Shown piece by piece: positions 23,758 through 36,300 of a stretch of 64,000 bases of DNA (positions within the stretch are counted from its first letter, which is position 1; every line of letters starts with the position of its first letter). This DNA is from Todiramphus chloris collaris. Taxonomy: Eukaryota; Chordata; Aves; Coraciiformes; Alcedinidae. A program made the translations under genes and the position numbers. The stretch is taken from positions 1,315,819 through 1,379,818 of the forward strand of contig JANVCC010000125.1 in assembly GCA_025345505.1 (NCBI GenBank), read 5' to 3'. Under the pieces are notes generated by a model that saw only the letters and a program-made list of their open reading frames with translations, had not been told where the DNA came from and did no database searches.

Positions 23758-24030
23758 GGACTCAACCCCCTCCCTGGGCAGCCCATTCCAATATTTCACT
23801 ACCCTTTCCATGAAGAATTTTTTCCTACTGTCCAGGCTAAACCTACCTTGTTTCAGCTTGAGGCCATTCCCTCTGGTTCTGTCCCTAATCACCTGAGAGC
23901 AGAGCCCAGCACCAGCCTCTCTACAATGTCCTTTCAGGGAGTTGGTAAAGAGTGATGAGGGCTCCCCTCAGCCTCCTCTTCCTCAAACTAAACAGGCCCA
24001 GCTCCTTCAAATGATCCTCATATGATCAAT
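23758..24030 (-). mobile_element. Old CR1 LINE fragment, antisense
   Basis: An antisense CR1 segment: TCCCTGGGCAGCCCATTCCA, GAGGCCATTCCCTCTGGTTC, GAGCAGAGCCCAGCACCAGC, then CTCAGCCTCCTCTTCCTC and CAGGCCCAGCTCCTTCAAAT. The 3' terminus (left side) is missing, so it begins about 40 bp after the end of the sense copy at 23719. The two face each other and may be remnants of one insertion into another. Confidence 0.87.
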
Positions 24031-25567
24031 TTTGATTGGCTACGTTCCAATGTGTACAAATAATTAAAAACTTGATTAGACAGAGGAAATGTGTCTTCAA
24101 GTGGGGGCTGAAGAATTTGGAGAGGGTGCAAGAGACACCAGCTCCTGCTGCAGGCCTTTTACCACAGAAGAGGACAATTTAAATAAATCAAGAAAGACTC
24201 ACTCTAAAACTGAAAACCCTCTACAACGCCGGCAAACCTCTCTCCTGGAAAACTGGGAGATTCATTTCTGCTTCAGGAAGTCTTTTCTAATGATCAAACC
24301 ACCCAAAGAGAGGATTTAAAATCCCTATAGTCTCACGGACCGCGCTATGAGCTTTGATGTCACTTAACTCTAAATGTGAAGGGAGGTGCTGGGGCTGCAG
24401 CTGCCGTAGCACTGCCGGGCAAATAAGAGTTTTCCCCAGTCTCTTTACTCACCTCTCCTTTCAAGAGCTTCTGAGCACCTGCAGCTCACATTCGCTGCAA
24501 GCTGTGGAAGCCCAGCTAGTCTGGAAACCAGCCCCTGCGCTCACACTACAAAGCGCATTAAAACGAAGCACACGCTGGTACTTTAACATCAGCGAGTCAC
24601 TAATAATCTAAATAACTGATCATTACTGAAAAGCACCTGTATACAGCCCACCCCAAAGCCTCCTGTTACAGAAGGATGCGTGTGCCAAGCAAGCAAATGC
24701 CCAACCCTTTCAGCACCTCATTTAGCTCAATACACCAGCTGCACATCTGCTTTTTCCAAAGAGCTATCAAATAAATGATATTGTGGTATATCTGTTTTTT
24801 TTTGAAACACGCCAATTCAGAGCTCGCTCCCATCCCTCTGTATAATTTTCGTGCCAAGAAAAGCCTGAAATACCAATATAGCCATCTCAGGAGCTGCGTG
24901 CTCTTCTGAGAGGACATCACCACAACTTGTCAGCCAGCAGCAGGCATGGTAGAGATTAACATTTCAATGAATTTTTGTCTAGCTTCATAGTCTCAATCAA
25001 GGGAACAACAGAAGCGATTTTCTTTTATTGTAAACATCTCCCATTAGTAATTCGAAGTCATTTAGTCAGCTGAACCAGCATTTGTCCTGAACACATCCAC
25101 CAATGAGCTGCTTTAATGCAGTCAATAGATCTCCATTAGTCTCATTTAGGAAATAAAGTGTTATTTTCCAAATGGAACACAACCACTCAGGGTCATTGTA
25201 AGAGGCACGCAGCTACCTGCCTAACAACTGCGTGATCACAAACTAACACACACACGACTACTGTGTGTGCAGAGGAATATTGTGGTGCATAAATTTCCAT
25301 ACCAACCAGCGTGTACCTGCATAGGACACCTCTTCAAAATTTCATCATGTAAATTGACTTGCTGTATGGATCCCCAGCTGCCAAGGTCGTGCGGCAATGC
25401 ATTTTGATACCACTCTGCAACTTCAGATTTGCACAGCAAAACCTTTATTCATTTACCTGAGCTGAAAAACATCTGTGGTGTAGTCAAGAGGCAATAAAGT
25501 TCCCCCGGGATTTTTAAGTGTATTGGTGCTTCCTCATCATCGCTAACCACTGGATGCTAAAATGGTA
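24031..25567. other. Gene-free sequence with a CpG-enriched patch and possible conserved element
   Basis: No gene is recognised. 24330-24600 has more CpGs than its surroundings. Within it, 24453-24501 on the minus strand is open and bounded by CAG on one side and a GAG/GTGAGT donor on the other. 25000-25180 is AT-rich unique sequence with TAAT cores that looks like conserved noncoding DNA. Confidence 0.4.
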
Positions 25568-25985
25568 AGAGGTGTAGCTAGCAGGTCGAGGGAGGTTCTC
25601 CTCCCCCTCTGCTCTGCCCCGGTGAGACCACATCTGGAATACTGTATCCATTATTTTGGACTCCCCAGTTCAAGAGAGACAGGGATCTACTGGAGAGAGT
25701 CCAATAGAGTCTACGAGGATGATGAAGGGACTGGAACATCTCTCTTATGAAGAAAGGCTGAGTGAACTGAGGCCATTTAGCCTGGAGAAGGATGAGAGGG
25801 GATCTTATTCATGTCTATAAATATTTGAGGGGTAGGTGTCAAGTGGAAGGAGCCAACCTCTTTTCCGTGGTGCCCAGTAACAGGACATGGAATAAGGGGT
25901 ATAAGCTAGAACATAGGAAGTTTCACCCCTACATGAGGAAAAACTTCTTTGCAAGGACTGCAAGGACAGTGCCGGGGCAAGAGAA
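25568..25985 (+). mobile_element. CR1 LINE fragment without 3' end, sense
   Basis: A sense CR1 copy covering the ORF2 C-terminal region ([20 protein letters not shown] in one frame, then MRGDLIHVYKYLRG in another). It continues to the start of the untranslated region (GGAAAAACTTCTTTGC) and ends before the GGTTGGA tail. Frame changes and a lost 3' end make it a dead copy. Confidence 0.9.
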
Positions 25986-28900
25986 ACAGAAGACTGCATG
26001 TCCAGGTGTCACACGATAAAGATATGCCAACAAAACTGAAGATTTTAGAGGAACTGACTAGTCCTTTCAACATTTCCATTACATACGAACATGATTTTTC
26101 TTTTTTAATGCCAGAAAAACTGCTATTCACCCACTTCAAACTCCCAAGACCAACAGGGCACAACAGCAAACTACAGAAAATGTGAATACTGTCCCAGCCT
26201 GAGCTGCAGGAACAAGATACTGAAGATATCATTCTCCTTCAACTCTGGGACACGTGAAAATTGACCTCAGGAGATGTATTTTGCTGTCCTTTGTATATAT
26301 GGCACAACCTGGGTGAATGGGATCCTGCACATGAAGAGAAACCAGCTGTCATTTCCCTCTTTCCCTGCAGTAAATTCTGCATTATTTCGGATGTGAGAAA
26401 TCAATACCCAACCAGAGACTGCATCTGATCTAGCAACCCCAACCCCCCAGATCCACTACTGATTCTTCAGTCAGGACTTCAGCAAAGAAAGCTCAGATTC
26501 AGCCCAGGCACTAGCCACTGTTTTAACCTGGCCTACAAATATGGTGACATGCATCTAGGCATTTAACCAGCAAAGATGAGAGCTGAAATGTCAGGGAGCT
26601 GCCTTGAATTTGAAGTACCCAACAGAATTCAATTTTAGGTAAATTCATAATTAAATTCTTAATCTTAATACTCAGTCAACAGCTGAAAGCAATGAAGCAA
26701 TTCCTGTCCCTGCTTCCCAGAGATTGTCACACTAAAATATATTAAGTTCTTACATCTTGAAGCATAAAATTCCAGCTGAGTGAGTGGATTATTACACTTT
26801 ACTGCAGCAAAAAGTGCGCTCGGAGGGATCTACACGCTGTACTTTGTGAAGTCTCCATTCCTCTCTGCCTGTCAACAGCCCAGAATGGTTTGTCACTACA
26901 GAAAAGCGGTTTTAATAAGAAACAGTGTATTTCCTGGTTTAATAAGAAAGAGTATTTAATGAGAAAGAGTTTTAATAAGAAACAACGTTTTCTTTTTCAG
27001 TCCTCAGGAGGAAGAGGAAAACAGCGACACTATTTCCAGATTGCAAGTAAGATACGAAGATACGTTTGAAGGATTTCCTTAGTCAACAAGGCACAGACAC
27101 TGGAAGACAAGAAACCCCATGGCTGAGGATGATCCTTCTTCAAAATACGTTCATCACAAACTGAGAGAAGACCTTTACATGGCCATACGTACACGAAGAC
27201 ACACTCACAAAATTGCAGACGTGCTGAGTTACATCATATGAAGGCAGGACAATATTCTATCGTTTCCATGCCTCAGATGCTCAGATTCTAAGGGGTAAAT
27301 TGAAATGTTTAGGAGATCACAATCCTCTTGATCGTGAGCATCAGACCTAATAGCAACGGGGGTTTGTTCTATCTCTGAGCACAACCTGACGCGGAGCATC
27401 CAACAATATCCCAAGTGCTTGTTCAAAGCATGGAGAGATGGTCAATGAAGACTTGTACAAACATGCCAAAAGCATGTCAACACTGAAAAGAAGATCCTGC
27501 AGTTGTAAGAGGTTGGGTTTTTTTTTGTCATTGGGGCTGAAAATGCTTCAAATTGCAGCCAGACACTGTGCTGTTGTCTCATCTCTCACTTCACTGAGCT
27601 TTAGTACTTGCTCCTGAGGAGCACCCTATTAAATTGTTGGCTCAAATCCAAAAATCAAGAAGGGCACCCTCACGTTTATGCATCCTGACAAAGATGAACA
27701 ATGCAGAAACAAGTTGCAGAATTAAAACTAGCAAGAAGTCGAAGTACATCTCTACTGGGCTTCTGCAGCAAGCGTAGTCAGAACTGTATTCACTGCCTTT
27801 GTCTTACAGGAATTGCTCAAAAGCAGCAGAAATCTTACAAAAATTGTGATTACTGTTCCAGAATCGCAGAGGAATTTCCTGGCTTTGGCCTTTTTTTCTA
27901 ATTTTTCATTTTAGTTGTTGTTAATAGGCATTCATGTCACTGAATTAGAGAAAGAACCTTAAAATGCTTCTTACAGACAGGGCAGTGAGACTTATGTCTG
28001 CCCTTTCCTGCTTCTGGAAGGTCACTTTGTGTTTTTCCACTGAAAAATTCCTTTCTTACACACATAAGAGCTTTTATTCTGTAGAGTTCAAACAGAACAG
28101 AAGAGCTGTCTAACAAACTACATTCTTCATCATCATTAGATGATCTCCAAGGTGTCATGTAGTTGTCTGAGATTATTGAAGACTGAAATGTTTCAGCTAA
28201 TCTTGGACAGAAGATTAAATACATAGGCATGGAGCTGGTTGCTTGATGTCTCTGAAGATACATGTTTCACTGTTCCGTATAATTTGGACTTTCTAAGGTT
28301 TATGTACAGAAATGTCACATTTTCATAACTCATCTGAGAATAAATGAAATTAATACCTGTCTGTCGCCTGCCAGTATAGAGTGGATCTTCACATGTAGCC
28401 AGGGGTAACTTCTGGCAATTTCAGATGTTGTTAAGAACTCAGAAGGAATTAAATAGTCAAATTTACAATGCACAGAAGCATACATAAAGGCTTAAGACTC
28501 CTATGACTGCTAAAAGAATTTTTCCTCTGTGAGTTTTGTCTCTGTGTTCCTTGTTTTCCATCAGCCACTGCAACTGATCAAGAGAGAGTCACTATAAGTG
28601 TCATTTTTATTCACTCGGTGCTTGTGAATACTGCAGTCACTAAGCACTTTGATGAAATTACCTGATCTAGTTAAGCTCTTGGATCTCTCCCGCGTTTCTT
28701 CCTTGGCTGGATCCACAGTAAACATGACAGCTCTTCAAATCCATGCCGGCTGTGGTCCCAGTATCCTTTCCAGAAAACTTCATTTCACAGTCTGACTCTT
28801 GCATAGATATCTGTTCAATACAAACTCGCCTGGCACTCTGCTCTCACCTCAAGGTGGAAAAACGATTCAATGAGCACCGTACAACCTTGCGATACAAAAA

Positions 28901-29058
28901 ATCTGAATCGGTTTCTGTGCCGTGACACATTTCATAGCTGACTTTGGGTGAGTCATTTAGTTTCTTTATGTTTCTACTCCCTTTATCAGAAAAAACCAAC
29001 CCAAACAAAACAACAAAACAGAAACACAAAAGCAAACTAAACAAACAAACCCCTAAAC
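25986..29058. other. Gene-free unique sequence
   Basis: No gene, RNA or transposable element is identified. It contains a degenerate short repeat at 26909-26985 and an A/C-rich tract just before the next CR1 (about 28985-29058). Confidence 0.5.
26909..26985. repeat. Degenerate repeat of TTTAATAAGAAA, four copies
   Basis: Four related copies (TTTAATAAGAAACAGT, TTTAATAAGAAAGAGT, TTTAATGAGAAAGAGT, TTTAATAAGAAACAAC) lie within 77 bases, separated by 0-12 bases. This looks like an old tandem array. Confidence 0.75.
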
Positions 29059-29160
29059 CCACAGAATCACTCAGGTTGGAAAAGACCCTTGGGATCATCG
29101 TGTCCAACCATTAACCATACTCTACAAGTTCACCCCTAGACCATGAATAAATAGCACTTC
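29059..29160 (-). mobile_element. CR1 LINE 3' tail, short antisense fragment
   Basis: Begins with CACAGAATCACTCAGGTTGG, continues through GTCCAACCATTAACCATAC and GTTCACCCCTAGACCATG, then loses similarity. It is of a subfamily different from the young copies at 22.2, 29.9 and 33.2 kb. Confidence 0.82.
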
Positions 29161-29870
29161 CTTGGCTCAAAGGCTGTAATGAAATGCTCAAGCATTAGAG
29201 CCACACATTCCAGAAAATCCTTCAGATGATAGCATTTTTCTCCTGCTTTTCCAAGCATTTGCTTCTTCCTCCAGCACACCAGGCAATTTGTGCTCCAGCA
29301 GTTTTCTGATACTGAACCACTTTCCACAAATTCCCATCAACCATTCCTACTCCATGCCAGAAGTGTTTCGTTTAGCTCATATTTAACAAGGCAGCTTTGG
29401 AATTGGCAAAGTGGAAACCTGGCTGAAGGGCTTGGACAACGACCACCAGCCTGCATGTATCCCTACTGCAGTCTAGTGATTTTTATCCTAGACCTGAAAT
29501 CTCTTCTTGAATGCTTTGGAAAGTCTTTTGCTCAGCACCGATTGCAGGCAGATGATGGGAATCTTTCAAAATCTTGAACGCTTCAGTCGAGTATCCTTCT
29601 TTAATCCTTGGTGAAATACAAACAGAAGATTGCACAGGGCATGACTGGTTATAGGACCAACTAGGACATGGTCAGTTTATCTCCTCAGAGACAGACTGAC
29701 ACCAGGATGAAAAAAAAAAAAAATTGTAAATGAACGAGTGGAAGATCATTTTAAAGGTTACATGTGGTAAATTTTAATCAAGAATAATCAGCACAGAATG
29801 GGTTAATTCTGCACTGCTTTGTATCCATACAACCTAACCGACTCTGGGAGGAAGGGACAAAGAGCAGGAC
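29161..29870. other. Gene-free unique sequence
   Basis: Nothing recognised apart from a poly-A tract at about 29710-29723. Confidence 0.5.
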
Positions 29871-30104
29871 TTGATTGTTGAAAGATAAGGAACTCACTCT
29901 TCCCCACGAGGCTGGTGAGACACTGGAACAGGTTGCCCAGAGAGGTGGTGGGAGCCCCATCCTTGGAAGTGTTGAAGCCCAGGCTGGATGGGGCTGTGAG
30001 CAACCTGCTCTAGTGGGAGGGGTCCCTGCCCATGGCAGGGGGGTTGGAACCAGATGATCTTTCAGGTCCCTTCCAACCCTAACTATTCTGTGATTGTATG
30101 ATTG
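29871..30104 (+). mobile_element. CR1 LINE 3' end, sense
   Basis: A sense CR1 3' untranslated region with CACTGGAACAGGTTGCCCAG, GGCTGGATGGGGCTGTGAGC, GGTCCCTGCCCATGGCAGGG and the tail ATTCTGTGATTGTATGATTG. Truncated on the left inside the GATTCAGGTTAGACATTAGG region, which is itself degraded. Overlapping open frames on both strands are repeat-derived. Confidence 0.95.
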
Positions 30105-33100
30105 TGCCTTATGAAGAAGGCAGGTTCCCCCTGGGTCAGTGTCTCTGGTAGCAATACTCAACGAGTTTGAGCAGTAGCTGTTGCACAGACAGGTCACAAT
30201 CCCCATTCCCATTAAGTAGAAATAAAAGTGCATCAGTGTCTCTCAAAAGAAAAACCTGAACGTGCACATACGATGCTCAATCTGCAGTGAGCTTTCCATG
30301 TAACAGAGTAGGATCAACACTCAGAGTCCCTGTCCCAGGAAAGCTACGGTTCTCCAGTGAGGTATATCCAAGTCATCCGAGGACATCATTACAAACATCT
30401 GAGTGAAGTGTCACAGGTCAAGGAGGCTTTGTCAGAGAGTCACAAGAATGTCACCAGGCTTTGGATCACATGATGCAAACCACAGGTACTGGAGATTGCC
30501 AGCACTGCTGAAAAACAGCCACACAATAGGACACGAGGAGATGCGGGACGAAGTAGTCATGATGTGACTATTAGTCACACCGTGGTACTAAGATTACATG
30601 GAATGCCCTCAAAATGGTGTTGAAAGTGAACATGGAAGATCCGTGGAGTAACAGCATTGAGAGAAAGAGAAGAAGCTCGCAATCAAGCACAGGCAATGAT
30701 GGAGCATATCTAAAGAACCTCTTCCTATGGGATCCAGCTCCATCTTTGGACGTATGACTTTAGGTGTCTACATGTGCTCCCAGGTGCTCTCTCCACTGTA
30801 GCCAATGGAACTGGCAGAGCCTGGAGAGGTTTCAGCGCACTCTACAAGAGGAAAATCACAATTACAGCCAGTCAGTTGAGTAGACTGTTTCTAAGCCTGA
30901 CATTATTTCCAAGAAGTTCAACAGTTTTGAAACTCTTTTTAAAACCCTCCAGTTTCCCAGTCACCTAACTGAAATCAGAATAAAATATTCCAGTAGTCGT
31001 CTACCAAGCCTCGGTAAAGACTTCATACCTCCTTCCCATTGGTATTGCTAGTCCCTCTCACACAAAGTCCAACAGGATACAAAGCCACTTATTAAAGCCT
31101 AGAGCTTTATATTTATCTGTGAAAATATTTGGCTTTTTTTTTAGTTACTGCTTTCCTGAATGTATTCAGACATCACAGCAACAAAAAGTTAGCAGGTGAA
31201 GTGCTTTTAAAGTTATATAAATCACAAATCATATTTGTTAACTTAGCTGACCCTAATATGGTAATTAACATAGAATTAATCTCTCTTGAGGAGATATAAA
31301 ACATATGAAATCAAGACAATCTGGAATCCAGCCCAGGAAAAGGGTTATATAAAGCGGATGTACCGAACCATTTAGTCAACAACTTTGCACTAATCTTTTG
31401 AAATAATGCTCCAAATGCTAAATTTTAAAGTGCTACAATAAACTAAAAAAAAAATTGAGCCCTTTATTCCTAACCCCATGAAGCAGAATCTTAATTACAT
31501 CTCCAGAATGAGATAATTTCATATGCATAAACATTGCCCAGGTTAACCATCCTTTTAGCTAGAGGGTTTGTCAGCTAGGAAGGCTTAATTGCTTTAATAA
31601 AAAAAGAAAGCCCAGAAAGGTGCTGTCAGTCTTGTTGTAATGGCAAGGAACAACTCTGGCAAGAGCATTTAGTGGCCAAATCATTGATTCACTCTCTCTA
31701 GCAAAAAACACCAGCTAAAAGCTGGAGAACAGAGACCCAGTATTGGAAACCTGCTTGCAAAAAATAAAAACAACACAAACGGTCCAAGGAAGGGAAATAA
31801 ATTCATCAAGAAATAAGAGCAGAGAATAAAAGATGAAGAACTAAGGAGAGAAAGAGTCTGCCACAGAAGGACCCACAGCCTCACGCAGAGAACCTGTCAT
31901 CTCAAAAGCAATGAAAACTAAGCAGGTATTTGCTGTTCTCCACCTTCCATAACTTCCAGGTATTTTTCCATCAGGGAAGAGGGCTCATCCCTTGTTCCTT
32001 TGCAAACTTTGGATCTTCAGTTTCTTCAAGGCTCCAAGAATGCTGAAATGTGATCCTCAGATGAGCCTAAAGAAGCTATGGAGGAGACTGAAATGAAGCT
32101 GAAGTCTTAAAGTATCAAGCTGCAGGACTGTATCACCAGGAAGCCTGCAATTGTGCGAGCATCAACGTGACAGGGCACCATCTAAACCCACTTGCCTCAG
32201 GACCCTTTGAAATGCCAAGCTCTGATTCCCACAACACAAGGGCAATGGTCCAAACAACACGGGAAGGCAATTTTCAAACTGCAATGTATTGCTTTCTCCT
32301 CGTGCCTCGGAGGTCAAATGGACGTAATGAGAATCTATTTCTTTCAAGAGATATATGGTTGTACCCTTCAGAAGGCAACTGGTGATTTCGAATCCCTTCA
32401 TTTTAGGAACCCAAATAAACACGGGTCCGTTAAGACAACACAAGAAGAAAGCATAAGGAAAGCATGAGGCAGAGAAGCTGCATTTTTATGCCAGCAGAAT
32501 AAATATCCTCCCATCATCACTCAAAAGGCTAAACACATACTTCAATCCCCCAAAAGTCCAAGCAAATTTATCAAAGGTAGCCCTGAAGATGCCGAAATAT
32601 GATAAATCCTTCAAATAGGAAAATCTGCATTTTAACACTTGCATGCTTTGCAAGGGGGGCACAGAAAACGGAGCTTTATTAGGCACTGCACAATTCCCAT
32701 GTCATGTCGAGCTCTTCTTTGCCCTCAGCAAGCAACAGTTTCCCATGCCTGTTTGTAGAGCCTTGGCACTAGGGGTCCATCATTCCCAGCATTTCGCTCT
32801 CAAGGCTCCGACAGACGAACATATTTAGTCTTATAAATAGAAAAACATTTGCGTCAGCCACTACACGATGTTAATTCCCTAAATTGCCATATTTTCATTG
32901 CTCGTTATAAAACATCCCTTTCCCCCCCCTCATCGAGGAATGATCTCTTGTGTAAAGGAGATAAATGTGGTTAACAGTCTAATTAATCCCCACGTTAGAT
33001 CATATTTTCTTAGAAGGAAATACAAGTTGTAGAAGGCAAAGAAAGAATACCAATGAAATAGGAGCTCCCCTTTCCTAAAAGCAAACAAAAAAAAAACCCA

Positions 33101-33160
33101 GTTCTGATTTTCGGCCTGCTTATAGTCCCTCTAATTGCAAAACTTCAGACATTACTCCTC
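30105..33160. other. Gene-free sequence with AT-rich blocks
   Basis: No gene is recognised. 31230-31330 and 31480-31570 are AT-rich unique blocks with TAATTA and ATGCAT cores. 32820-33010 is another AT-rich block. All three have the look of conserved noncoding DNA, but alignment to other birds is needed to say so. Confidence 0.4.
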
Positions 33161-33399
33161 GGTTGATTCAGGTTAGACATTAGGAAGAATTTCTTCAGCA
33201 TGAGGGTGGTGAGACACTGGCACAGGTTGCCCAGAGAGGTGGTGGGAGCCCCATCCTTGGAAGTGTTTAAGGCCAAGCTGGATGGGGCTGTGAGCAACCT
33301 GCTCTAGTGGGAGGGGTCCCTGCCCATGGCAGGGGGGTTGGAACCAGATGATCTTTCAGGTCCCTTCCAACCCTGACAATTCTATGATTCTATGATTCA
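33161..33399 (+). mobile_element. CR1 LINE 3' end, well preserved, sense
   Basis: Starts at GGTTGATTCAGGTTAGACAT and runs without visible gaps through CAGGTTGCCCAGAGAGGTGG, CCATCCTTGGAAGTGTTTAA and CTCTAGTGGGAGGGGTCCCT to the repeat tail TCTATGATTCTATGATTC. It is the cleanest copy in the window and nearly identical to the antisense copy at 17827-18050 and the sense copies at 22.2 and 29.9 kb. Confidence 0.96.
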
Positions 33400-36300
33400 T
33401 CCAGAGCATTTCCATTCCCATTTCTCAGGAGAAGCTTGCAAAGATAACAGTCCTCTCCCTGCTAAGCCAAGCTGCCAACAGTGGATTTCCATATGAACAC
33501 AAGAAGCTTTTTTGCTCCCATTCCTGGACAAACTTCCCTTAACTCTTCCTGTTCTCCCCGAGTCACCTGCCACAATACAGGCATTACACTGCACCCCTCA
33601 ATAAACTTTACATACAAGTGGCCTCGGTGTCCACACACAGCAAAAATCTCTTTGAATTTTCTACCACGTGTGACCTACTCTTATAACCAGGATGGTGATT
33701 CTCATTTACTGGAGAATTAGAAAAGTCTTGGGATATTTCACAGGGCATTCAAGTAGCAATTAATTTGTTAATAATCGTGCAGTGCTTTGAAGAGGTAAAT
33801 AGCTGTAAGTGCTGGGTACTCTAATTAAGAAATTGCTAGACGCAGATAAACTGAAAAACAAAATTTCATATCTGTAATTGCTACAGAGCTATTCACCTTC
33901 CATCTGTAGATGCTGTTCTTCCAGCAGCTAGTGACTGCACAGCAGCAAGCTTGAGAAGGCTTAAGTCTGAAAAACTAGCAGGAGAAAGGCTTGTTGAATC
34001 CAATAAACACCTTGCCCTGGCTTCAGAGGGTCCCTGTCTTGAGAAACTCACTTTCAAGGTGGTATTTTTCTAGTGTAGACAACCTGTAGGTCATTCTAGG
34101 CAATCAGATTTATTTCTCAAGAAGCCACCTTAGCTGCACACAGTGACTGACTGGAATCAATTGGCTGTGTCTCAGGTGCTTTAGCATTATTGCAGGGGGA
34201 AGGCAGGTATGAAGAAAAACCTTCTCTTCTTCCATGCCTGGAGATGAGTTTCAATAGCTTAAGATACTCATAACTAGTGGAAACTCTATAATAACTTTAA
34301 TTGTGCTCATAGGTGGCAGTGAGTATACTCATATTGCAAATCAGACTGAATTTTTCCTTCAAAGCTGGCCCTGAACTCTTTACTCATACCCAGCAACATC
34401 ATTAGAGTCACTTTGATAATTGGCCACAAAGTTCTGCTACCTCATTCTATACCAATCAAGAGAGAACAGTGACCTGCAGCAAGGAGGGGTTTGGGCAGGG
34501 ATCAGCCTGGCTCACCACAGTCATTAACCATTTACATCAATGGAGGAATAACAGCATTGCTGGAGCTCAGACATTAATAAAAGGTGTAAGGGAATCTACT
34601 GTGGTCTGCTGTGTTGAGAAATCCCAAAGAAATTCATCTATTCTTTACATCAAACCACAGAGATCAACAAAAATGTTGTTCCTTTTGACAAAAAATCGAG
34701 CAAAATTACCCTTCCACTAATGACAGAATTAAAGGCACTAAGACTTGCCTTACCTATTTTCTTTCAAAAACTGGTCTCACTGGTTGTGTAGGGAGGATGG
34801 TGCAGCGAACTCGTTTGCAACATCTAAGAAAACAGGGTGCTTGTATAAACAAAACTTGATACTGAGGTCATCCTGGATTTTAAATTTAACCAATTTAAGG
34901 AGCATCTCAGTTTGCTTTCAAAAATATGCCCAGATCTACTGGTTTATTCCATTTTGTGGCAGGCAAAAAGATCTGCAGCCTCTCCCCAGTCCCCAGAATA
35001 AATCATTGAGCTGAAAACCAGCATTTGAAGCATTATGGGTAACCAGTCACTTCTGGTAGTAGAAGCACGTGGAGCACAGCCACAGAGCTTGGGTACGTGG
35101 AAACCCATGACTCTCCAAGCCTCATTACAACAGTGGGGAGCTTGCTGCAGTAAGAAGCAACTTCCAGCTTACACATGGTTAGGTAGGAAAAACCAGGTTG
35201 CTTAGCACAAACTTTCTTTGTTCTGGGAGAAGGCCACTAACAACTAGGAAAAGGAAATGAAATGAAACAAAACAGTCTTTTACTAAAGAGATTCAGGCAC
35301 ATGAGATTGAAGAAACACCCTGAAATGCAAAGGAAGATTCACCATTCCTCATTTTTTGGGCAGCTATCGTGTGATAGAATGGACTCGAGTCCTCAATAGA
35401 ATCAGAGGAGACAGAAAAACACAACTTAATCTACACCACAGCATCTTCAGAGACACAGAGTGCAAAGGCCCCCATTCTGTAGGAAAACAGTAGCACAAAG
35501 CCACTATTTATGTTGTAAATGCCTAAATAAAACAGTGGGAACTGGATTATGCAGGTTCCCCATAGCTTTACCAAGAGGCCTGACATACAGAAACCAATCA
35601 GCAGGAGTTTTTTAATCAGTCTCATACAACTGAAGGTATCCTGTGCTCCTTTTTCAGTCGTGCACTGGAAGTTTCTTGCCTCAGTGCACTACACAGACTG
35701 TTTTGAAGCTACATATGTTCATGTTCGCATTGTCGTTCCAAGACAGAATTATCATCATCAACTTCACTCGGTAAAGGTTGTTAGCATTTCTGTGTCTTAA
35801 CCAGACTAATTAAGCATGCTTTTTCCTTAGTGGAAAGATCACAGGAAAAAAAAAATAAACAGTACCTACGCCTCATCTCCCAAACTTTCATATAGTTTGG
35901 AGAAATACACAATCCTGTGTGGCAGGTAGCGGATTTGGACAGCCTGCATGGGGTTGGAGGTGTAATACTGGCCGAAGGACAATGAAAGATTGTAAACTAT
36001 CTCCCCTGAACCCTGCCTATCGCTACCACAGTAAATAAATTCATTAAATTGAACACGGGTTCAAGGTGACACCGCACCAGATATTCACTGCTACATAACA
36101 TGACAAGGTACTGTGTCCACCTTTATCCCTTCGAAACCCTTAGGTGGTCAAACAGGTAGAGAAACATCTCTGGGTAGTCAAAGACAAACCTGGAGATCTA
36201 AGAATAAACAGATCCAAGACAGTGAATAGCTGATTCCTCCTCTCCATTCAACACCAATCGTAGTAATGAGACCTTCGTTGAAAAATAAACAAGCCACATA

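Noticed and set aside
29778-30233. 151-codon minus-strand frame
   Set aside because: Most of it is the antisense reading of a sense CR1 3' end; the rest has no recognisable domain.
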